In this document: positions 59,906 through 64,000 of the stretch, piece after piece
Position numbering within the stretch: position 1 is the first letter of the stretch
Layout: each line of letters begins with the position of its first letter
Source of the DNA: Streptomyces sp. CB02056
Lineage (GTDB): Bacteria; Actinomycetota; Actinomycetes; Streptomycetales; Streptomycetaceae
Assembly: GCF_001905545.1 (NCBI RefSeq)
Contig: NZ_LIPD01000015.1
Location: forward strand, 1 to 64,000
DNA: 64,000 bases
Direction of reading: 5' to 3'
The notes under the pieces: generated by a model
What the model was told of the DNA's origin: nothing
Seen by the model: the letters and a program-made list of their open reading frames with translations, nothing else
Database searches by the model: none
Position numbers and translations under genes: made by a program

Positions 59906-60634
59906 TCACGAGCCGGCGGTGGCCGCCTCCAGGGTGGTGGCCATCACCGGGCTGGTGAAGGTGTTCGTCGCGTCGCCCGTGGAGGGGTGGTACGAGCCCC
60001 ACTTGAGGTAGTTGCGGTCGCCGTCCCAGGTGGTGCCCTTGAACGTGCCCGAGCCCGTGGTGAACGTCTGCTTCACGCCGTCGAACCAGAAGTCGATGGT
60101 GCCGTCCGTGCGGCCCAGGCGGATCTTCAGCGCGTACGAGTGCCAGGTGTTGTTGGTGGTCTGCGCGGTCCACAGGGAGTGCGCCACGTGGGCGGTGTCC
60201 CACTCCTGGAGGCGGACGCGCCCGTTGACGATGTCGATCTCGATCGGGTGGTTGGCGGTGTCGGTGCTCGGCGAGCACTTCAGCTGGAAGACGTACCGGC
60301 TGTTGGTGTCCTTGATGTCCACCTTGGACGACCAGCCCAGGTAGAAGGTGTCGCCCTCCTTCAGGTCCGGGCTGAGCGTCTCGCAGCGCTCCTCACCGGC
60401 GGCCTGGAAGGCCCGCCACACGCTGCCCTTCACGGAGTCCTTCACCACGCCGAAGTTGTTCGCCGCGCACTGGACGGCCTTGAACGAGGACGGGCCCGTG
60501 CTGGTGCTCGGCGTCCACAGGACCTTGCCCGCGGCGGCGGGGCTGCTGGCGGAGGCCTGGCCGCAGGTGAGCGCCAGCGTGGCGAGGGCGGCGGCCGCGG
60601 CGGCGGCCTTGCGGCGGTGCGTCAGAACGGACAT
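59906..60634 (-). CDS. Secreted concanavalin-like polysaccharide-lyase-type protein
   Basis: A 242-aa secreted protein. Signal HRRKAAAAAAALATLALTCG, cleavage near ASA-SSP (30). The mature part is a beta jelly roll: KVDIKDTNSRYVFQLKCSP, WHSYALKIRLGRTDGTIDFW and RNYLKWGSYHPSTGDA. The tail FWFDGVKQTF...YLKWGSYH is typical of heparin-lyase/glucuronan-lyase-like folds (PF14099-type). A catalytic His or Tyr is plausible in WGSYHP. Exact polymer unknown. Confidence 0.78.
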   Translation of the reverse strand: MSVLTHRRKAAAAAAALATLALTCGQASASSPAAAGKVLWTPSTSTGPSSFKAVQCAANNFGVVKDSVKGSVWRAFQAAGEERCETLSPDLKEGDTFYLGWSSKVDIKDTNSRYVFQLKCSPSTDTANHPIEIDIVNGRVRLQEWDTAHVAHSLWTAQTTNNTWHSYALKIRLGRTDGTIDFWFDGVKQTFTTGSGTFKGTTWDGDRNYLKWGSYHPSTGDATNTFTSPVMATTLEAATAGS

Positions 60635-60714
60635 GCCTCTCCCGGGGGGATGAGTGGCCGATACGAGCGAGCAGTGATTCGACCAGCAAACCGCCCCGCC
60701 CGACCAGACGAAAC

Positions 60715-60752
60715 GGCCGACGGAAGGTCCTTTTCGGACACTTCCGCCGGCC
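60715..60752 (-). terminator. Terminator hairpin
   Basis: GGCCGACGGAAG (60715-60726) and CTTCCGCCGGCC (60741-60752) form an 11/12-bp stem, lying just beyond the permease stop and inside the lyase-like gene's promoter region. Confidence 0.65.
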
Positions 60753-60787
60753 GTCCTCCGGGGTGAACCCGGCCCCGCTCCCGTCCG

Positions 60788-62218
60788 TTACGGGGTGCGC
60801 GGTGCCCCGGTTCCCCCGGTGCCCCCGGCGCCCCCGGCGCCTTCCGCGTTCTCGTCGTACGAGGAGGTGCCCTCGTCCAGCAGCGGCTCCTGTGTCTTGA
60901 GGTGCGCCGGCGCCAGCGCCCGCAGCGCGTGGTAGCCGGTGATGACGACCAGCGTGCCGAGCGCGATGCCGCTGATGCTGAAGGTGTCGGTGAACTTCAG
61001 CGACACGTTGCCGATGCCGATGATGATGCCCGCCGCGGCCGGCACCAGGTTCAGCGGGTTGCGCAGGTCGACCTGGGCCCTGGTCCAGATCTGCGCGCCG
61101 AGCAGGCCGATCATGCCGTAGAGGATCACGGTGATGCCGCCGAGCACCCCGCCGGGGATCGCGGCGACGATCGCGCCGAACTTCGGGCACAGGCCGAACA
61201 GCAGGGCGAAGCCGGCGGCGCACCAGTAGGCGGCCGTCGAGTAGACCCGGGTGGCGGCCATGACGCCGATGTTCTCCGAGTACGTGGTGTTCGGCGGGCC
61301 GCCGACGGCGGTGGAGAGCATGGAGCCGATGCCGTCCGCCGAGATCGCGGTGCCGAGCTTGTCGTCCAGGTTGGAGCCGGTCATCTCGCCGACCGCCTTG
61401 ACGTGCCCGGCGTTCTCGGCGACCAGCGCGATCACCACGGGCAGCGCCACCAGGATCGCCGACCACTGGAAGGACGGGCCGTGGAAGGTCGGCAGGCCGA
61501 TCCAGTCCGCCTTGCCGACACCCGACAGGTCCAGGCGCCAGTGGTCGGTCATGTGCCCGCCGCCGTCCACCGAGTGGATCTTCCCGAAGACCCGGTCGAA
61601 CAGCCAGGAGATCCCGTACCCGAACAGCAGCCCCAGGAAGATCGCCACCCGCGACCAGAAGCCGCGCAGGCACACCACGGCCAGACCGGTGAACAGCATC
61701 ACCAGCAGCGCCGTCCACTGGTCCTGCGGCCAGTACGTCGAGGCGGTCACCGGGGCGAGGTTGAAGCCGATCAGCATGACCACCGCGCCGGTGACGATCG
61801 GCGGCATCGTGGCGTGGATGATCCGCGCCCCGAACCGCTGGACCGCCACCCCGACCAGGAACAGCACCACGCCCACCACGAACACCGCGCCGGTCACCGT
61901 CGCGCTGGTGCCGCCCTGCGCCCGGATCACCGCCGCCACGCCCACGAAGGACAGCGAGCAGCCCAGGTAGCTGGGCACCCGGCCCTTGGTGGCCAGCAGG
62001 AAGATCACGGTCGCCACGCCGGACATCATGATCGCGAGGTTCGGGTCGAGCCCCATCAGCACGGGCGCCACGAAGCTCGCCCCGAACATCGCCACCACGT
62101 GCTGGGCGCCCAGGCCTACCGTGCGGGGCCAGGAGAGCCGTTCGTCGGGACGGACCACCGCCCCCGGCGCGGGCGTACGCCCGTCGCCGTGCAGCTTCCA
62201 GCGCACGCCGAGATCCAT
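60788..62218 (-). CDS. Uracil/xanthine permease (NCS2/SLC23 family)
   Basis: A 476-aa transporter from ATG 62218. About 12-14 hydrophobic segments. NCS2 hallmarks: SWPRTVGLGAQHVVAMFGAS, GRVPSYLGCSLSFVG, IVALVAENAGHVKAV (Glu that binds the base) and GGPPNTTYSENIGVMAATRV. The GPPNTTY-SENIG pair favours the uracil branch (UraA/PyrP-like) over xanthine. Gly/Ala/Glu-rich C tail. It would import nucleobases driven by protons. A hairpin follows at 60715. Confidence 0.92.
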   Translation of the reverse strand: MDLGVRWKLHGDGRTPAPGAVVRPDERLSWPRTVGLGAQHVVAMFGASFVAPVLMGLDPNLAIMMSGVATVIFLLATKGRVPSYLGCSLSFVGVAAVIRAQGGTSATVTGAVFVVGVVLFLVGVAVQRFGARIIHATMPPIVTGAVVMLIGFNLAPVTASTYWPQDQWTALLVMLFTGLAVVCLRGFWSRVAIFLGLLFGYGISWLFDRVFGKIHSVDGGGHMTDHWRLDLSGVGKADWIGLPTFHGPSFQWSAILVALPVVIALVAENAGHVKAVGEMTGSNLDDKLGTAISADGIGSMLSTAVGGPPNTTYSENIGVMAATRVYSTAAYWCAAGFALLFGLCPKFGAIVAAIPGGVLGGITVILYGMIGLLGAQIWTRAQVDLRNPLNLVPAAAGIIIGIGNVSLKFTDTFSISGIALGTLVVITGYHALRALAPAHLKTQEPLLDEGTSSYDENAEGAGGAGGTGGTGAPRTP

Positions 62219-62415
62219 GGTGTTTCGCTTTCTCTGTACTTCCGAGGAACTGTCCGCACCATTGTGGTGGCCGCCGGGTGCCCTGGCGATCACCCGGCCC
62301 GCGCGTGAGCTGCGCGGACGTGTGGTAACAGCCGTCGGAGTCGGTTCCTCCGCTTGGTCCCGGCCCGCCCGGCGCGGGCGGTTCGTCCGGTTCGCCGGGC
62401 TCGGCTTCCGAGGGC

Positions 62416-63894
62416 TCAGCGCGGCCGGCGCTCCCACTCGCTGCCGCCCAACGGGTAGTCGTAGCCCGGCCGCCCGGTGGCCCCGCTGGTACGGAACGGC
62501 GTGTTGCCCGCGGCGACGCGCATCGTGCCCTTGCGCCCGCCGCTGGACCAGTCCAGGGTCAGCTCCCAGCGCACGTCGTGCGCCCGGGTGCGCGCGGTGA
62601 CGTAGAAGACCTCGGGATCGGACTCGCTGACCTTGCGCGGGAAGGAGCGCTGCCCGCCCCGGGCGGTGACCGTCGGACTGCCGCTGTCCAGGTCGATGTC
62701 GAAGGAGGCGCTCTCCACCCCGCCGCCGCAGCCCACCCCCATCGCGTAGTCGTTCCAGGGGAGCGGCGCGCCCTTGGTCACGACCCGTACGTGCAGCGCC
62801 TCCAGGACGACGGTGTCCTTCCCGGTGCCCTGGACGGTCAGCGCGACCCGCTGCTCCCCGGAGGCGACCGCGCCGTACGCGGCGGCCCAGCGCGGCGCCT
62901 CCGGCTCGTTGGCGGGCGGGCCGACCTGCTGGGGCGGGCTGTCGACGAGGAAGTGCTGGTAGCACGGGTTCTCGTAGACGTAGGGGCGGGTCGCGATCCT
63001 CAGCGGCGCCGGGTCGGTGGTGGCGGTGGCGGTGGGCGAGGCGCTCGCGGAGACGCCCGGGCCGGCCTCACCGGCCCCGCCCGGGTCGGAGCTGGTGAGG
63101 CCGGAACCGGCCGCGGTGCCGGGCGCGGAGTCGGAGGGCGAGGGGGCGGCGGAGGGCGCCTGGCCCGCGCCGCCCGGGGGAGTGGACGCGGAGGCGCCCG
63201 GCGTCGAGGGCCCGGCACCGCCCGGCTGGCCGGTGTCGGTGGCCACCGCCTCGGCGGCGCCGGCCGGGCGCTGGTCGGCGGCCGCCTCCGCGCTCCCACC
63301 GTTGGCCCCGTTCCCGTGCCCGCCGGAGGGGACGAGGCTGAAGGCCACCGCCCCCAGCACGGCCGCCGCGGTGACGGCGGCCAGCAGCACCCGGCGCCGG
63401 CCCCGCCCCGGCGCGGGGCCCCCGGACGGCACGCCGACGGCGACCGGCTCGTCGCCCCCGCCGTCCGGCGGCCCGTCCGGCGCCGGCTCGGACGGCGCCG
63501 GCCCGGTGTCCGCCTCCCGTACGGGCTCCGGGACGGGAGCGGGTACGGCCGCAGGTACGGCGGCGGCAGCGGCCGCGGAGGCCCCCGCCTCCTGCCCCGG
63601 CCGGGCCCGGCGCGCCCCGTCGGCCAGGATCCAGCGCCGGTGCAGTTCCATCAGCTCCTGCGGCGTCGCCCGGCAGAGCCGCGCCAGGCGGTCCAGCGGC
63701 GCGAACTCGGGCGGCACCACGGCGCCGATGCAGTAGCGGTGCAGCGTCGAGGTGCTCAGGTGCAGGCGCTTGGCCAGCGTCCCGTAGCTGAGCCCCGAAC
63801 GCTCCTTCAGTTCCCCCAGCAGTGCCGCGAGATCGTCCGCCGCCGGGCTCCCCGTCGCGTGCGGCATTCCCATCGTCCAACCCCCATGTCTCAT
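62416..63894 (-). CDS. HTH-domain membrane protein with extracellular domain
   Basis: A ~492-aa protein. Start uncertain among ATG 63894, 63873 and 63867; 63894 used. N-terminal XRE-type HTH (25-75): LGELKERSGLSYGTLAKRL and STSTLHRYCIGAVVPP, then LMELHRRWILADG. A Pro/Glu-rich stretch, one transmembrane helix (about 168-188, VLLAAVTAAAVLGAVAFSL), a Gly/Ser/Pro linker (190-290), and a beta-rich ectodomain (~295-480) with ENPCYQHFLVDSPPQQ and VGCGGGVESASFDIDL. A common Streptomyces layout in which a cytoplasmic HTH is tethered to an outside sensor; targets unknown. Confidence 0.85.
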   Translation of the reverse strand: MRHGGWTMGMPHATGSPAADDLAALLGELKERSGLSYGTLAKRLHLSTSTLHRYCIGAVVPPEFAPLDRLARLCRATPQELMELHRRWILADGARRARPGQEAGASAAAAAAVPAAVPAPVPEPVREADTGPAPSEPAPDGPPDGGGDEPVAVGVPSGGPAPGRGRRRVLLAAVTAAAVLGAVAFSLVPSGGHGNGANGGSAEAAADQRPAGAAEAVATDTGQPGGAGPSTPGASASTPPGGAGQAPSAAPSPSDSAPGTAAGSGLTSSDPGGAGEAGPGVSASASPTATATTDPAPLRIATRPYVYENPCYQHFLVDSPPQQVGPPANEPEAPRWAAAYGAVASGEQRVALTVQGTGKDTVVLEALHVRVVTKGAPLPWNDYAMGVGCGGGVESASFDIDLDSGSPTVTARGGQRSFPRKVSESDPEVFYVTARTRAHDVRWELTLDWSSGGRKGTMRVAAGNTPFRTSGATGRPGYDYPLGGSEWERRPR

Positions 63895-64000
63895 CCCCGT
63901 GTTCCAGGGCCCCGGCATCCCCCCTGCTCAGGGCCCCTCCCAGTGTCCCAGCGTCCCTGACCGGCCGTTGACCGTGGCGGCTGGGACGGGCCACCGGGCA

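Overview
The window is very GC-rich chromosomal DNA with GTG/TTG starts, GGAGG-type ribosome sites, stop-start overlaps and many secreted or lipoprotein genes. SARP/AfsR, DesK/NarL, HxlR, XRE and I36-inhibitor families all point to a Streptomycetaceae actinomycete (Streptomyces or Kitasatospora). There is no rRNA, no complete tRNA, no recognisable transposase and no CRISPR array.

Layout. 0.2-3.4 kb: a CPBP membrane protease, a 113-aa RiPP-precursor-like gene with a double-Gly site and Cys-rich tail, a methyltransferase and an AraC regulator. 3.4-12.4 kb: two secreted proteins, a NarL-type two-component system, four coupled paralogous membrane-anchored proteins, a lipoprotein and an SGNH hydrolase that seems to start at ACG. 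12.4-18.5 kb: an EEP-fold hydrolase with a VanY-like carboxypeptidase divergent from an OmpR-type two-component system, and an HxlR regulator divergent from a quinone oxidoreductase across five helically phased GGTAC(C) sites. 18.6-24.3 kb: small hypotheticals, XRE and carboxymuconolactone decarboxylase-like genes, and a 1.1-kb tandem array of about 12 related hairpins between two convergent genes. 24.4-38 kb: Nudix, MFS, MerR, a 1,284-aa secreted phosphodiester glycosidase/phosphoesterase, a PNPOx-like protein, a PSD-like decarboxylase with a eukaryote-like S10 carboxypeptidase, and a Ser/Thr kinase with a ricin-type ectodomain. 38-44.3 kb: an AfsR-like regulator, an alpha/beta hydrolase, and an HNH protein with exact 17-residue repeats. 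44.6-50.4 kb: an extra peptidoglycan-precursor set (Ddl, MurF, MurC) beside an XRE regulator and a peptide deformylase. 50.9-55 kb: a lower-GC, tightly coupled four-gene operon of unrecognised proteins that looks like a conflict-type cassette, plus a hypothetical. 55.3-64 kb: a secreted peptidase, three tandem I36-type inhibitors, a nucleotidyltransferase-like protein with an injection-system-cargo-type N terminus, a secreted lyase-like protein, a nucleobase permease and a membrane-bound HTH protein.

The two main candidates for something undescribed are (i) a dispersed palindromic element (consensus GGAAGTCGG, 5-nt G-rich loop, CCGACTTCC). It is clustered at 22.08-23.17 kb, has solitary copies at 0.1, 19.2 and 44.5 kb, lies mostly at gene 3' ends, and shows a paired, pairing-preserving base change. 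And (ii) the 50.9-54.4 kb operon. All functions are read from sequence motifs and memory of families; no search was run.
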